The notes under the pieces were generated by a model, which was not told the DNA's origin, made no database searches, and saw only the letters and a program-made list of their open reading frames with translations. This document shows positions 43,103-52,403 of a stretch of 64,000 nucleotides of DNA, one piece after another. The position numbers were made by a program, and so were the translations under genes. Position 1 is the first letter of the stretch, and each line of letters opens with the position of its first letter. Source of the DNA: Methylococcus capsulatus str. Texas = ATCC 19069 (GTDB taxonomy: Bacteria; Pseudomonadota; Gammaproteobacteria; Methylococcales; Methylococcaceae); NCBI RefSeq assembly GCF_000424685.1, contig NZ_KE384224.1, positions 677,982 to 741,981 on the forward strand. Reading direction: 5' to 3'.

Positions 43103-43714
43103 TCAGGGCGCTTTCTGCGACATGTACCCGACCGCATCGAAATCGATGCTCAGCTTGTCCGGCATGGCCGCCTGCTTCTGGCCGGGCCGGGGCGGAACAC
43201 GGATCGGGCGGAGGTTGAGGTTTTCCACGAACAGCACCGGCTGCTCCGACTCGATCTCGTAAAGCACTTGCCGCAGCACTTCGGTGCTGCCGTTCAGACG
43301 GACTTTCACCGCAATGCGGGTGAACTGGTCTTCCTTGCGCTCGGGGATCACCTGGGTGCTGATCAGCTCGCCCCCTGCGGAGGTCACGGTATCCTTGATG
43401 CGCGACTGCAGGTCCGCCGCCGCCAGGGCGGGCGTGGCCTGGGAAAACAGGTTCTTCGCCTGCTCGCCCTCGTTGCGGATTTCCTGCAGGCGTCCCTCCC
43501 AGTACGATCTTTCGGCCGCCACCGTCTGGAAACGCTTCAGCCGGAACAGCAGACTCTCGATCGACTCGTCGTAGCCGGAGGACAAGGCCCACAGTGGCGC
43601 CATGATCAACCCGTACAGGGCCAGGACAGCCAGCGCCAGCAAAGCCAGGGCCACGGCCCGGGACTTACTGACCTGGATTTTCAGATTGAGCAGACGCTTC
43701 AGATGACCTCCCAT
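43103..43714 (-). CDS. gspM: Type II secretion protein GspM
   Basis: About 203 residues. A short cytoplasmic start, one membrane helix (AVALALLALAVLALYGLIMAPLWAL; quoted ALALLALAVLALYGLIMAP) and a periplasmic ferredoxin-like domain with coiled coil (LLFRLKRFQTVAAERSYW) and DLQSRIKDTVTSAGGELISTQ, which is the GspM/PilO-like signature. It pairs with GspL to anchor the GspE ATPase. The start is uncertain: ATG at 43714 (MGGHLKRL) or 43723. Either overlaps the gspL end by about 50 bp. Confidence 0.85.
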   Translation of the reverse strand: MGGHLKRLLNLKIQVSKSRAVALALLALAVLALYGLIMAPLWALSSGYDESIESLLFRLKRFQTVAAERSYWEGRLQEIRNEGEQAKNLFSQATPALAAADLQSRIKDTVTSAGGELISTQVIPERKEDQFTRIAVKVRLNGSTEVLRQVLYEIESEQPVLFVENLNLRPIRVPPRPGQKQAAMPDKLSIDFDAVGYMSQKAP

Positions 43715-44783
43715 TGACCGCATCCGATGCAATCTGGAACCGCTCCAGACCATTCGAGACGTCCTTGGTGACCGGCGACACGAAACTGGTGTTCTTGAAC
43801 TCCTCCGAAGTCTCCATCCGGGCGATCAGACTGGACGCCGACGGCGACTGTCCCTGGACGACGAGATGCCCCTCCTTGTACTGAAGGCCATTAAGCCAGG
43901 TGTCGTCCGGCATGACTTTGCTCAGTTCATTGAGCACGTCCAGTACGATCGGGTCCTTGCGCTTCTTCTGTGCCAGATATCCCATCTCGTGTACCATTTG
44001 CTCGGCCTCCTGCCGCAGCGCCTCCACTTCCTTGGCCACCTTGCCCGCTTTGCGCACCTCGACCTCGAGTTGCTCGACCCACTGGCTCTTTTTCCAGACC
44101 GGCACGATCAGGAGCGCCAGGATCAGCCCCACTGCCAGCCCACCCAAGCCGATGTTGAGCCAGCGGTTCCAGCGGCTTTTTTTTACCCTGAACCGCTCGG
44201 GCAGCAACTGGTGGGAGCGCTTGAAGGGGTCCTCGCTCACGTCCACGTAATCCGGCCGCCAGCCGGCTGCGATCATGGATTCGAGCATCAGATCCAGCTT
44301 TTCCCGCGGCACCACGGCGAGACTCACCCGTATCTGTCCCGCCGCCTTGAGCCGTTCGATCAGCCGTGCCCCGAAATACACCTGGTCGGGCTTGAACGGC
44401 GTAAGACGATCGAGTTCGAAGGCGATGACCTGCAGCAGGTTTTCTTCCGTCGCCAGCGGCAGTTTGACCACGCGCGTCATGCATTGATCGGGCAGAAGCC
44501 GGAGGACCGTCCGGCTTTCGGCCAGTTCGGGCTCCGCTTCCAGCAGCCGGCGCCAGGCCTCACGGCCGACGTCGTCCAGTGTGAACGAGCCGAGCGGACG
44601 CGCCCCGTTGGCGGTGCGGTGAACCGCATCAAGCGTTTCCCCCCGCCAGGTCAAGAAGATCCAGGAGGCCCGCCCCCCCAACAGGCGCCGGAAGTGATCC
44701 GGAACCAGAAAGGCCAGCTCCCCCGCCCACCATCGCAGGAAAGCCTGGACATCCAGTTCTATCGGTTTGCTGAAATCCACCAT
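43665..44783 (-). CDS. gspL: Type II secretion protein GspL (PilN-containing)
   Basis: A 372-residue bitopic protein starting MVDFSKPIELDVQAFLRWW. The cytoplasmic actin-like domain includes ESRTVLRLLPDQCMTRVVKLPLATEENLLQVIAFELDRLTPF (quoted VVKLPLATEENLLQVIAFEL), typical of XpsL-like GspL. One membrane helix follows (LGGLAVGLILALLIVPVW), then a coiled coil and a periplasmic PilN-like domain (WLNGLQYKEGHLVVQGQSPS). It recruits GspE to the membrane with GspM. A 7-C run lies in the coding region without disturbing the frame. Confidence 0.88.
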   Translation of the reverse strand: MVDFSKPIELDVQAFLRWWAGELAFLVPDHFRRLLGGRASWIFLTWRGETLDAVHRTANGARPLGSFTLDDVGREAWRRLLEAEPELAESRTVLRLLPDQCMTRVVKLPLATEENLLQVIAFELDRLTPFKPDQVYFGARLIERLKAAGQIRVSLAVVPREKLDLMLESMIAAGWRPDYVDVSEDPFKRSHQLLPERFRVKKSRWNRWLNIGLGGLAVGLILALLIVPVWKKSQWVEQLEVEVRKAGKVAKEVEALRQEAEQMVHEMGYLAQKKRKDPIVLDVLNELSKVMPDDTWLNGLQYKEGHLVVQGQSPSASSLIARMETSEEFKNTSFVSPVTKDVSNGLERFQIASDAVNGRSSEASAQSENPGQ

Positions 44784-44814
44784 CGTGCTGAAAAGTCGGT
44801 GTCCCTGCCCGTCG

Positions 44815-45831
44815 CTAAGAGCCGGCAGCATTCCCCGGCCAGGGGGAAGAACCGCCAGAAGACGCATGTAAACGGGGAATTTTCCAATTTAATATGGAAA
44901 ACGGCAAATTCTGGATATTCTGCTGGCGTTTCAGCACCGCCTCCACGGCGGCCCGGTCACCCTCGGGAAGCTCCGCCTCGACCCAAACGCCGTAGGCCGT
45001 ATCGCCTCCAGTCGTCAGCTTGATCGGACTGTTGGCGCGATTGGCTGGGATCGGCGGAGGAGCGCTCCCGATCGCGACGGAACGCTGCGCAAGATACTCG
45101 CTGACTGCGGCTTCGTCACCCTTGAACACGATGCGCAGCATCTCCGGTCCGGCCTTGGCCGGATTGATGCCGTCGCGCCCCGTGTATACCGTGATCAGCG
45201 GCTCGATACGCTGATAGACCGCGGGCGTCAGACCGAGCACCTCCATCAGTTCGTCGGTCACCTGGAATGGGCGGTTGCGCGGACCCACTCTTCCCACCGC
45301 TTCATAGTCGCCGCGCTCGGCTCCCCTGGGCCGTTTGAGATCGTCAGGATCGCGCCAGTCGACGATGGCATCCGACAGGCGCTGAGCCAGATCTTCGTCA
45401 CCCGTGACCCGCAGGAACAGCTCCCGCAGCGCGGCGTCCGACGCGGTGTTCATGTCCAGCTTTCCCTCCTCGTCCAGCACGCGGATCGTCAAGCGTCCGG
45501 TGCCCAGCGAGACCGAATAAGGGGTTCCGTCGGTCCTCCAGCGCTTGGCGGGATCTCTTTCGACCAGCATGGGCATGGCATAGTAGAGGCCGCCTTCGGC
45601 CAAGGCGCGCGCTTGGGCCGTCCCACGGACACTGCTGACCAGTTCTGATTCGCGGCGCAAGGTGAGGGAGAAACTTCCAGCCATGATCATCATGAGCGTC
45701 AGCATCCACAGAACCAAGACGAGCGCCATGCCCTTCTGGCCGCGGACGGTCACCGCCCCCTCCGGCAGACTGCCGGCCTCATTTCCTGGAACGAGGGAAA
45801 AAGCGAAGTGGCCGGCGGCAAGAGGGTGCAT
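44815..45831 (-). CDS. gspK: Type II secretion minor pseudopilin GspK
   Basis: A 338-residue minor pseudopilin, longer than the others as expected for GspK. The prepilin leader ends RGQKG, followed by MALVLVLWMLTLMMIMAGSFSL. The large alpha domain has EGKLDMNTASDAALRELF, IVDWRDPDDLKRPRGAE and DELMEVLGLTP, standard GspK segments. It caps the pseudopilus tip with GspI and GspJ. The start at 45831 (MHPLAAGHF) gives a leader of about 34 residues, longer than usual; a start nearer the cleavage site may be used. The 158-bp gap before it (45832-45989) is the largest in the operon and contains a hairpin, GTGGCTG/CAGCCAC. Confidence 0.9.
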   Translation of the reverse strand: MHPLAAGHFAFSLVPGNEAGSLPEGAVTVRGQKGMALVLVLWMLTLMMIMAGSFSLTLRRESELVSSVRGTAQARALAEGGLYYAMPMLVERDPAKRWRTDGTPYSVSLGTGRLTIRVLDEEGKLDMNTASDAALRELFLRVTGDEDLAQRLSDAIVDWRDPDDLKRPRGAERGDYEAVGRVGPRNRPFQVTDELMEVLGLTPAVYQRIEPLITVYTGRDGINPAKAGPEMLRIVFKGDEAAVSEYLAQRSVAIGSAPPPIPANRANSPIKLTTGGDTAYGVWVEAELPEGDRAAVEAVLKRQQNIQNLPFSILNWKIPRLHASSGGSSPWPGNAAGS

Positions 45832-45989
45832 GAAGGGGGGAGCCGGCCACTCCGTCAAGGGAGAGAGATGAAGACGCATGAACAAGCTACCTTCATGTGG
45901 CTGGGAACCTTCAGCCACGGACAAGAGTTAACCATGGTTTTGTATCAGGAGTGTGTTCGTAGGGTAGCGGATTGGTATCCCGGCGGTAC

Positions 45990-46592
45990 TCACCGCGCCA
46001 CCTCGAGGCGGGGCGCGACCAGCAACGGCGGCCACGGGTCCTCGCCTTCCGGCTGGATCACGAAGCGGACCATCCGCGGCATGACCGGCTCATTCCATTC
46101 CTCGACCCAGACCAGTTCACCGTTGCGTTCGTTCTGCCCCAGATAGGACAAACGGAACTGCGTCACTCCTTCCAGGACGAGCACGTCGTCGATGGGAGCG
46201 ACCGGATCCTGGGGATTGTTGGTCAAGGGCAGGACGGCAACCCGCAGGTCCGTCCCGTCTTCCCGCTGCGCCAGATACAGCCGGAACCGGTGGAGACCGC
46301 CCCGCACGTAAGCCGGCAGGGTGGACACGAAACTCAGGGTCTGCGAAGTGCCGCGAAACGCCAGGACCATCCGGTTCATCTCGCCGGGCTCACGGATGGG
46401 CAAAGCCGTCGCCAACCGGGCGCGAAGAAACTCCTGCACCACGAGGGCGCGGCTGGCGCGCTCCACCGACACCTCGCCCTTTTCCCATGAAGCGGCCGCC
46501 ATGCGCAGACTTGCAGTGAGGATCAGCGACATTACCGCCAGCAGGCTGGTCGCGATCAGCACCTCGATCAGGGTAAAACCACGGGAGGCCAT
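45990..46592 (-). CDS. gspJ: Type II secretion minor pseudopilin GspJ
   Basis: A 200-residue pseudopilin with a short leader, MASRG, then FTLIEVLIATSLLAVMSLIL (Phe+1, Glu+5). The rest has EKGEVSVERASRALVVQEFLRARLATALP (quoted VERASRALVVQEFLRARL) and a C-terminal beta domain with FRLSYLGQNERNGELVWVEEW. It forms the tip complex with GspI and GspK. It starts 3 bp after the gspI stop. Start at 46592 fits the short prepilin leader. Confidence 0.9.
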   Translation of the reverse strand: MASRGFTLIEVLIATSLLAVMSLILTASLRMAAASWEKGEVSVERASRALVVQEFLRARLATALPIREPGEMNRMVLAFRGTSQTLSFVSTLPAYVRGGLHRFRLYLAQREDGTDLRVAVLPLTNNPQDPVAPIDDVLVLEGVTQFRLSYLGQNERNGELVWVEEWNEPVMPRMVRFVIQPEGEDPWPPLLVAPRLEVAR

Positions 46593-46594
46593 GG

Positions 46595-47128
46595 TTACAT
46601 GCGCGGTCCGAAAGGACCGCCCGGCAGGCGGCCGGGGACGCCGGAAGGGTTCTCGTTGAACAGCCGCAGGGTGCTCAGGGTGATCTCCCGCGGCTCCTCG
46701 CCCTCTCCCCATACGACGCTGGCGTCCACGGCGAACAGTTTGAGACCGGCCAGCGGCGATCCCGCCAGAGGCGCGTTGTCGGGCCTTACCTGCTGCTCGA
46801 GTGCCGGGATGGGCACGGGGGCGATCCGCAGAATCCAGCGGAATTCATCGCCGAAACGGCCTTCGGTCACGCCGGGCGCCAGCGGCATTTCCACGCCGAC
46901 GTCATCGAGCACCGACTCCGCGGCAATCACGGCGCGGGAATACTCCTCGGCTATCCGGGCCGAACGAGTCGCACCGCCGAACACCCGCAGCAGCACGCCC
47001 AAAGCGATGGCCATGATGGAAAACGCCACCAGCATCTCCAACAGCGAGAAGCCGGACTGCGCCTTGGCTTCAGGAATCGTCCGCTTCTTCCGCACTGGAT
47101 GAAATCCTGCCAGTGAGCCAGTTGACAT
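46595..47128 (-). CDS. gspI: Type II secretion minor pseudopilin GspI
   Basis: A 177-residue pseudopilin. The leader ends KAQSG and is followed by FSLLEMLVAFSIMAIALGVLL with Glu+5. The rest includes YSRAVIAAESVLDDVGVEMPLAPGVTEGRF, a GspI-like 'A.A.S.L' segment and a Gly/Pro-rich C-terminus. It initiates the pseudopilus tip. The start overlaps the gspH end by 59 bp, more overlap than usual, so a start closer to the cleavage site is possible. Confidence 0.88.
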   Translation of the reverse strand: MSTGSLAGFHPVRKKRTIPEAKAQSGFSLLEMLVAFSIMAIALGVLLRVFGGATRSARIAEEYSRAVIAAESVLDDVGVEMPLAPGVTEGRFGDEFRWILRIAPVPIPALEQQVRPDNAPLAGSPLAGLKLFAVDASVVWGEGEEPREITLSTLRLFNENPSGVPGRLPGGPFGPRM

Positions 47129-47525
47129 CGATCAGCCGTTTCCGGCCGGCGGCCTCCAGGGTCACCCGCCCCCCGGTCGAAGATCCGTCCGGAAAAAAGA
47201 CGATGCTGCCGACCCCTTCGCCCTCGACCTCGCCGGCCGCGGTGAACAGCCTGAGCCCCACCCCGGCAGGGAGGCCGAATACCTTGGGGCGGGTACTGAC
47301 CCGGTAACGGTGTCCCGGCACATCGAGCGTGAACCGCACCTCCTGGCGCCGGCTCAGGGCCTGGCCGCGGGCGAACCTCAGCCCGGAAGCCACGTCCCGG
47401 GCGGCTGAACCGAGCTGGGCGGCTTCGATGGCAGGCATGACATTGGGGACCGCGACCGCCATGAGGATTGCGCCGATGCACAGCACCAGCAGCATCTCCA
47501 GCAGGGTGAAGCCACGACGCCGCAT
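47070..47525 (-). CDS. gspH: Type II secretion pseudopilin GspH
   Basis: A 151-residue pseudopilin starting MRRRG, cleaved before FTLLEMLLVLCIGAILMAVAVP (Phe+1, Glu+5). It has LGSAARDVASGLRFARGQALSRRQEVRFTLD (quoted DVASGLRFARGQALSRRQEV), the classic GspH segment, and a beta-rich C-terminal domain with GSIVFFPDGSSTGGRVTLE. ATG 47525 gives the normal short leader. Confidence 0.9.
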   Translation of the reverse strand: MRRRGFTLLEMLLVLCIGAILMAVAVPNVMPAIEAAQLGSAARDVASGLRFARGQALSRRQEVRFTLDVPGHRYRVSTRPKVFGLPAGVGLRLFTAAGEVEGEGVGSIVFFPDGSSTGGRVTLEAAGRKRLIDVNWLTGRISSSAEEADDS

Positions 47526-47538
47526 CCCCCCGTGCACC

Positions 47539-47970
47539 CTATTCCCAGCCGAGGATATCGGCATCCTCGCCTTCGCCGCCCTCGGCGTTGTCCTGGCCGA
47601 GCGACCAGAGGTCGTACTTACCGTGCTGTCCCGGCGAGACGTAATGGAACGGGTTGTTCCAGGGATCCAGCGGAACCTTCTTCTTGCGCAGGTAAGGGCC
47701 ATTCCAGACCCGCGCCGTGCTGGGCTGTTCGATCAGGGCGTTCAGCCCTTCATCGGTGGTGGGATAACGGCCCACGTCCAGCTTGTACATGTCCAGCGAC
47801 GAAGCCAGTTCTTCGATCTGGAGACGGGCGGTCTTGGACTTGGACTCGCCCAGATGTTTCATGACCTGGGGACCGATCAGTCCGGCGAGCAGCCCGATGA
47901 TGGCCAGCACGACCAGCAGCTCGATCAGGGTGAAACCGCTGCTACTACGGAGGAAACGTCGATGCTTCAT
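47539..47970 (-). CDS. gspG: Type II secretion major pseudopilin GspG
   Basis: A 143-residue major pseudopilin. The leader MKHRRFLRSSSG is cleaved before FTLIELLVVLAIIGLLAGLI. Calcium-site and GspG hallmarks follow: QIEELASSLDMYKLDVGRYPTTDEGL, ARVWNGPYLRKKKVPLDPWNNPFHYVSPG (quoted WNGPYLRKKKVPLDPWNNPF) and YDLWSLGQDNAEGGEGEDADI. It polymerises into the pseudopilus that pushes substrates through GspD. Confidence 0.96.
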   Translation of the reverse strand: MKHRRFLRSSSGFTLIELLVVLAIIGLLAGLIGPQVMKHLGESKSKTARLQIEELASSLDMYKLDVGRYPTTDEGLNALIEQPSTARVWNGPYLRKKKVPLDPWNNPFHYVSPGQHGKYDLWSLGQDNAEGGEGEDADILGWE

Positions 47971-48007
47971 GGAAAAAACCTCGATCAGGGAAAAAGGGTT
48001 GAGGGAA

Positions 48008-49225
48008 TCAGAAGGCCAGATCGTTGACGCTGACGATCGCCATCAGGATGGAGACGATGATGCCGCCGATCATGATGCCGAGCCCCACGATCAGCGCCGG
48101 CTCCAGCAGTGCGAGAATGCGCTGGACCGTGATCTTGATCTCCTTGTCGTAAGTGACCGCGACCCGTTCCAGCATCTCGGTCAGATGCCCGGACTCCTCG
48201 CCGAGCTTGATCATCTGCAGCGCCAGCGTGGGAAAAACCCCGGCATCGGTCAGGGGGCCGGAAAGGGCGCCCCCTTCCTTCAGATTGTCCATGGCAATAT
48301 CGACCCGCTCGGCCACGGCCCGGTTTCCCAGCGTCTCCTTGACGATCGAAAGACCGCCCAGGAGAGGCACGCCGTTTCCGAGCAGGGTTGCCAGCGTCCG
48401 GGCAAAATTGGCCACCTCGACCTTCCGCACCAGATCGCCGAACAACGGCCAGCCGAGGAAACGCCGATCCCACACCAGCCGGCGCGAGGGCTCGGCGAGT
48501 TCGTAGCGCCCCCACGCCACCAGCACCAGCACTACACCGAAGAGCGCCCACCAGTAATTTTTGAGCAGTTCGGCGATGCCGACCACGATCTGGGTCGGCA
48601 CCGGCAGCTCCTTGCCCGCGGTTTCGAACATCTCCTCGAACTGGGGCACCACGAAGGTGAGCAGCAGCAGCAAGGAGCCGACGGACATGGTCAGCAGGAT
48701 CGCCGGGTAGATCATCGCGGTCGAAACGGTGTCCCGCAGTTCCTTGGAGCGTTCGAGATAATCCGACAAGCGCTCCAGCACGTCCTCCAGCGCCCCGCCG
48801 GCCTCGCCGGCGCGGATCAGGTTCAGGTAGAAACGCGAGAATACGCCCTCCTGCCGTTCCAGGGCCGCCGAGAGCTGAGAACCGCCCTTCACCAGTTCGA
48901 TGACGCGCCCGATCATGCCATTGAGCGCCACATCCTCCCGGGTCAGGTCTTCCAGCACGAACAGCGCCCGGTCCAGGGGCAGCCCGGCCTGCAGCAGCGT
49001 CAGCAACTCCCGGGTGAAGATGCCGATCTGTTTCTGCGAAATCCTGTTGCGGCGCCGCGACAGGCTGAGCCAGGCAAACGGACGCGCGCCGGCAGGCGCC
49101 ACCCGGATCGGGATCAGTCCCTCACCCTGGAGTGCCAGGACCAGGCTCATCTCATCGGGCGCTTCCCGCTCCGATTCCACTGATTCGCCGTCGCGGTTCA
49201 CGGCCTTGTAAAAATAGAGCGGCAC
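48008..49225 (-). CDS. gspF: Type II secretion platform protein GspF
   Basis: A 405-residue inner-membrane platform protein with two GspF domains. It starts MPLYFYKAVNRDGESVESE, has FTRELLTLLQAGLPLDRALFVL, LIRAGEAGGALEDVLERLSDYLERS (quoted LIRAGEAGGALEDVLERLS) and three membrane helices, and the second domain has FARTLATLLGNGVPLLGGLSI and MIKLGEESGHLTEMLERVA. It couples the GspE ATPase to pseudopilus assembly. Normal length and frame. Confidence 0.95.
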   Translation of the reverse strand: MPLYFYKAVNRDGESVESEREAPDEMSLVLALQGEGLIPIRVAPAGARPFAWLSLSRRRNRISQKQIGIFTRELLTLLQAGLPLDRALFVLEDLTREDVALNGMIGRVIELVKGGSQLSAALERQEGVFSRFYLNLIRAGEAGGALEDVLERLSDYLERSKELRDTVSTAMIYPAILLTMSVGSLLLLLTFVVPQFEEMFETAGKELPVPTQIVVGIAELLKNYWWALFGVVLVLVAWGRYELAEPSRRLVWDRRFLGWPLFGDLVRKVEVANFARTLATLLGNGVPLLGGLSIVKETLGNRAVAERVDIAMDNLKEGGALSGPLTDAGVFPTLALQMIKLGEESGHLTEMLERVAVTYDKEIKITVQRILALLEPALIVGLGIMIGGIIVSILMAIVSVNDLAF

Positions 49226-49277
49226 GAAAGTTACCTCGGCCTCAAAGCACAGGGGAACGGCGGCTTCATCGCCGCCT

Positions 49278-51035
49278 TCAGGAATCCGAGGTGACGCGCA
49301 GAACCTCTTCGACGGTGGTCAGCCCCATCAAAGCCTTGCGGACACCATCGTCATACATGGTATGCATGCCTTCGCGTAGGGCGACCTCCTCGATCTGCCG
49401 CGCCTGGGCGTGACTCATCACCAACCGCCGCACCTCGTCGGACATGACCAGGAACTCGAGGATCGCGAGCCGTCCACGAAAACCGGTGCCGCCGCATTGT
49501 TCGCAGCCAACCGGCCGGTACAGCACCACCTCGCCGTCACGCTGGAACCGCCGCAGCCCCATTTCTTCCGCGACCTCCTCCAGCGCCGGATGTGGTTCGC
49601 GGCAACTCTGACACAGCCGCCGCACCAGACGCTGGCCGAGAATACCATTCACGGTCGAGGTGATGAGATAGTCCTCGAGCCCCATGTCCAACAGACGGGT
49701 CACGCCGCCGGCGGCGTCATTGGTGTGCAGCGTGGACAGTACCAGGTGGCCGGTCAGTGCCGATTGCACGGCGATACGGGCCGTCTCCAGATCGCGCATC
49801 TCACCGATCATGATCACGTCCGGGTCCTGACGCATGATGGAGCGCAGCGCGCTCGCGAAATTCAGACCGATCTGGGGCTTGACCTGGATCTGGTTGACGC
49901 CTTCCAACTGGTATTCCACCGGGTCCTCGACCGTGATGATCTTGCGTGAAGGCGTGTTGATCTTGTGCAGGGCGGTATACAGCGTGGTGCTTTTGCCGCT
50001 GCCGGTGGGTCCCGTGATCAGGATGATACCGTGGGGTAGCTCGAGGATCTCGAGGAAACGCCGCAACACCGAACCATCGAATCCCAGCGTGCCAAAATCG
50101 AAGGTGATGCTCTCTTTGTGCAGAAGCCGGATCACGACGCTCTCACCGTACATCGTGGGCACGGTGGAAACGCGCAGATCCAGCTCCTTCCCCTGCACCT
50201 GCAGCTTGATCCGGCCGTCCTGCGGCAGACGTCGCTCGGCGATGTTGAGCTTGGCCATGATCTTGATGCGCGAAATCACCGCGGCGGTGGAGCGTACCGG
50301 CGGCGCTTCCACATCGCGCAACACGCCGTCGATGCGGAACCGTACCTTGAGCGTCTGCTCGAAGGGCTCGACATGGATGTCCGAGGCGCGCGATTCCACT
50401 GCGCGCTGCATGATGAGGTTCACCATGCGGATCACCGGCGCTTCGCTGGCGAGATCCTTCAGGTGTTCGACGTCGGCCTCCTCGGCGTCCTCGTCGCCGC
50501 CCAGGTTTTCGACGATTTGGCCCATCACCGAACGGCCCGAGCCGATCTGCTGCTCCAGCGCCCGGTCGATCTCCGAGGCCAGACCGACCACCGGATGGAC
50601 CGGCTGACCACAGGCCAGCCCGAGCGCATGGATCAGCTCGGCATCGAATGGATCCTCCACCGCCACGACGAAACCGTCGGCCCCGGCCGCGACGCCGACG
50701 GCATGACGATCCTTGAGAAACCGGGACGCGATGCCTTCCGGCAAGGGCGACACGTCGGGATAATCGGTGGGACCGATCAGGGGAAGACCGCTGGCTTCGG
50801 CCAGGGTCTCGGCCACGTCACGCTCCGAGACCACGCCCAGCTTGACCAGCAAGGCGGGGAGACGCAGCTCGTCGGCCTGTGCCGCGAGGCGCTTCGCCCT
50901 TGCCAGATCCATTTCGCGGACCTTGCCGCGCCGAAGCAGGGCATCGGCGAACCGGCCATAGCCGTCAGGATCCTGCAACAACTCGGCGGGCACGAGCGGT
51001 TCCGCCTCGGTCTTTCTCGATACTGCCTGGGTCAT
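49278..51035 (-). CDS. gspE: Type II secretion ATPase GspE
   Basis: A 585-residue hexameric traffic ATPase. It has N-terminal GspE_N-type domains (about residues 20-180), then ASDIHVEPFEQTLKVRFRIDG, the Walker A ILITGPTGSGKSTTLYTAL (about residue 342), an Asp box with EDPVEYQLEGVNQIQV, RQDPDVIMIGEMRD (Walker B) and STLHTNDAAG (His box). The zinc-binding tetracysteine CQSC...CEQCGGTGFRG is typical of GspE/PilB. It is the first gene of the operon, which runs gspE-F-G-H-I-J-K-L-M-N-D. The 294 bp upstream to hisC show no gene. Confidence 0.96.
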   Translation of the reverse strand: MTQAVSRKTEAEPLVPAELLQDPDGYGRFADALLRRGKVREMDLARAKRLAAQADELRLPALLVKLGVVSERDVAETLAEASGLPLIGPTDYPDVSPLPEGIASRFLKDRHAVGVAAGADGFVVAVEDPFDAELIHALGLACGQPVHPVVGLASEIDRALEQQIGSGRSVMGQIVENLGGDEDAEEADVEHLKDLASEAPVIRMVNLIMQRAVESRASDIHVEPFEQTLKVRFRIDGVLRDVEAPPVRSTAAVISRIKIMAKLNIAERRLPQDGRIKLQVQGKELDLRVSTVPTMYGESVVIRLLHKESITFDFGTLGFDGSVLRRFLEILELPHGIILITGPTGSGKSTTLYTALHKINTPSRKIITVEDPVEYQLEGVNQIQVKPQIGLNFASALRSIMRQDPDVIMIGEMRDLETARIAVQSALTGHLVLSTLHTNDAAGGVTRLLDMGLEDYLITSTVNGILGQRLVRRLCQSCREPHPALEEVAEEMGLRRFQRDGEVVLYRPVGCEQCGGTGFRGRLAILEFLVMSDEVRRLVMSHAQARQIEEVALREGMHTMYDDGVRKALMGLTTVEEVLRVTSDS

Positions 51036-51329
51036 TGGTGGGGGTCGCGGAGGAAGGTCAATGCTCGCTGCCAGGGTGCGGCGCGGCGAACGATTATGCT
51101 ACAGATCACGAGATGATTCTTGACGATGGCCTGCCGTGCGCATCCTTGCATGCCGTTCCGGTTTTCCTGCTCGAATGGACTACCTTTCCACGAGCGCACG
51201 CCCCATGTCAAGCCACGGCGGCCGTTGCCCGGGAAATCCAGCACATGGCGTCGTAACCCGTCGTGCCGACATAGACCGCGCGGCTCCCGTCAGCTATCTT
51301 TTGTGCTTCCGCTACGTTCCGAGAAGTTT

Positions 51330-52403
51330 ATGAATCCCTATTGGAGTGCGCTGGTCCGGGATCTGAAACCCTACGTACCCGGCGAACAGCCCAAGCTGGA
51401 CAATCTCGTCAAGCTGAACACCAACGAGAATCCGTACCCGCCCTCGCCCAAAGTGTTGGCCGCGATCCGCGGCGAACTCGGTGCATCCCTGCGGCTCTAT
51501 CCCGACCCGAACGCCGAACTGCTCAAACAGGCGATCGCGCGATATCACGGCGTCGCCGCAAACCAGGTGTTCGTCGGGAATGGGTCGGACGAAGTCCTGG
51601 CGCATGCGTTCCAGGCCTTGTTGAAACAGACTCGGCCCATCCTGTTCCCTGACATCACCTACAGTTTTTACCCCGTCTATTGCGGGCTGTACGACATCGC
51701 TCACGAGACCGTACCCCTGACCGAAAGTTTCGAGATCCGGATCGAAGATTACCTGCGGCCCAACGGCGGCGTCGTCTTTCCCAATCCCAACGCGCCGACG
51801 GGCCGGCTGTTGCCGCTCGCGGACATCGAAACGCTGCTGTCGAAGAACCGCGACTCGGTCGTGATCGTGGACGAGGCCTATATCGACTTCGGCGGTGAAT
51901 CGGCAGCGGCGCTGGTCAACCGATTCCCCCATCTGCTCGTGATCCAGACGCTGTCTAAATCGAGATCGCTGGCCGGTCTGCGTGTCGGCTTCGCACTCGG
52001 CGAGCCGGGACTGATCGAGGCGCTGGAGCGAGTCAAGGGCAGCTTCAATTCCTATCCGCTCGACCGCCTGGCGATCGTGGGGGGAGTCGCGGCCTTCGAC
52101 GACCGTGACCACTTCGAATGGTCCCGGCAGGCCATCATGTGGACCCGGCAATGGCTTAGCCGGGGACTCGCCGAGTTGGGCTTCGAAGTGCTGCCGTCGG
52201 CCGCCAATTTCGTATTCGTCCGCCATCCCACGCACGATGGCGCAGAGCTGGCGGCCGCGCTCCGGGAAAGGCACATCATCGTCCGCCACTTCAAGCTGCC
52301 GAGGATCGACCAGTTCCTCCGCATCACCGTGGGAACGGAAGGGGAGTGCCAGATTCTCCTCGACGCTTTGAGCGAACTGGTGGCGGGACAGGCGGCCGCC
52401 TAG
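51330..52403 (+). CDS. hisC: Histidinol-phosphate aminotransferase
   Basis: A 357-residue class I/II PLP aminotransferase making histidinol phosphate from imidazole-acetol phosphate. Start at 51330 ([21 protein letters not shown]). It has [55 protein letters not shown], the PLP Lys in [17 protein letters not shown] and [18 protein letters not shown] 6-G run at about 52079-52084 does not disturb the frame. It stands apart from other his genes, a common arrangement for a second hisC copy. Its 3' end overlaps the broken TVP38 gene by 4 bp on the opposite strand. Confidence 0.93.
   Translation: MNPYWSALVRDLKPYVPGEQPKLDNLVKLNTNENPYPPSPKVLAAIRGELGASLRLYPDPNAELLKQAIARYHGVAANQVFVGNGSDEVLAHAFQALLKQTRPILFPDITYSFYPVYCGLYDIAHETVPLTESFEIRIEDYLRPNGGVVFPNPNAPTGRLLPLADIETLLSKNRDSVVIVDEAYIDFGGESAAALVNRFPHLLVIQTLSKSRSLAGLRVGFALGEPGLIEALERVKGSFNSYPLDRLAIVGGVAAFDDRDHFEWSRQAIMWTRQWLSRGLAELGFEVLPSAANFVFVRHPTHDGAELAAALRERHIIVRHFKLPRIDQFLRITVGTEGECQILLDALSELVAGQAAA

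Noticed and set aside
45888-45925. GTGGCTG/CAGCCAC hairpin as an operon-internal terminator
   Set aside because: No T-run on either strand and the downstream gspK must be expressed with the operon; kept only as a remark.
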